Shown in pieces: positions 6,164 to 6,169 of a stretch of 6,169 nucleotides of DNA (position 1 is its first letter; each line of letters begins with the position of its first letter). Position numbers and translations under genes: made by a program. The stretch comes from Gammaproteobacteria bacterium. Lineage in GTDB: Bacteria > Pseudomonadota > Gammaproteobacteria > Coxiellales > Coxiellaceae. Location: positions 1 through 6,169 of the forward strand of contig JAHZKQ010000120.1 in assembly GCA_022600315.1 (NCBI GenBank), read 5' to 3'. The notes under the pieces were generated by a model, which was given only the letters and a program-made list of their open reading frames with translations, was not told the origin of the DNA and ran no database searches.

Positions 6164-6169
6164 ACCCCT
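6156..6169 (+). CDS. Possible start of a new reading frame, cut by window edge
   Basis: An ATG at 6156 is preceded by the purine-rich CGGGGGATT, which could serve as a ribosome binding site, at suitable spacing. Only five codons are visible, reading M-P-G-P-L (the last codon is CTN, always leucine). The M-x-x-P-L opening resembles the start of many REP-associated tyrosine (Y1) transposases, and the palindromes just upstream would fit such an element, but five residues cannot identify a family. The ATG also lies inside an inverted-repeat arm, which could hide the start in the mRNA. Confidence 0.3.

Overview
The window looks like ordinary chromosomal DNA of a moderately AT-rich gammaproteobacterium. 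The clearest clue is the ffh / ypjD / yfjD arrangement: ffh is divergent from a ypjD-yfjD pair, as in Escherichia coli. The adenylate kinase aligns with the E. coli enzyme without gaps at all its key residues. The FimT-type minor pilin and the separate SpmA and SpmB proteins would fit an environmental or Legionellales-like gammaproteobacterium, but the genus cannot be fixed from this sequence.

Layout, left to right. A minus-strand pair comes first: adk (137-793), followed 29 bases downstream by the first 35 codons of a thioredoxin (1-107, cut by the window edge). A roughly 100-base divergent promoter region (794-896) separates adk from the plus-strand pair spmA-spmB (897-2044), whose genes overlap by ATGA. 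spmB converges on fimT, and their two TAA stops interlock in a TTAA. The minus-strand operon ypjD-yfjD-fimT (4575 down to 2041) is joined by 10- and 14-base gene overlaps. A second divergent promoter region (4576-4680) leads to ffh on the plus strand (4681-6063). The last roughly 100 bases hold a cluster of palindromes and the first codons of a possible new reading frame.

The genes are mostly housekeeping: nucleotide balance (adk), thiol redox (thioredoxin), membrane protein targeting (ffh), a CNNM-type membrane transporter, a CcsA-like membrane protein and a minor pilin. SpmA and SpmB are polytopic membrane proteins of unknown substrate. All complete reading frames look intact.

No clearly new system is visible. 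The points most worth a second look are the palindrome-rich block after ffh with a possible transposase-like start, the C-terminal GRVR motif of the minor pilin (compatible with DNA binding in natural transformation), the loss of a usually conserved histidine in YpjD, and the overlapping opposed -10 elements in both divergent promoter regions.
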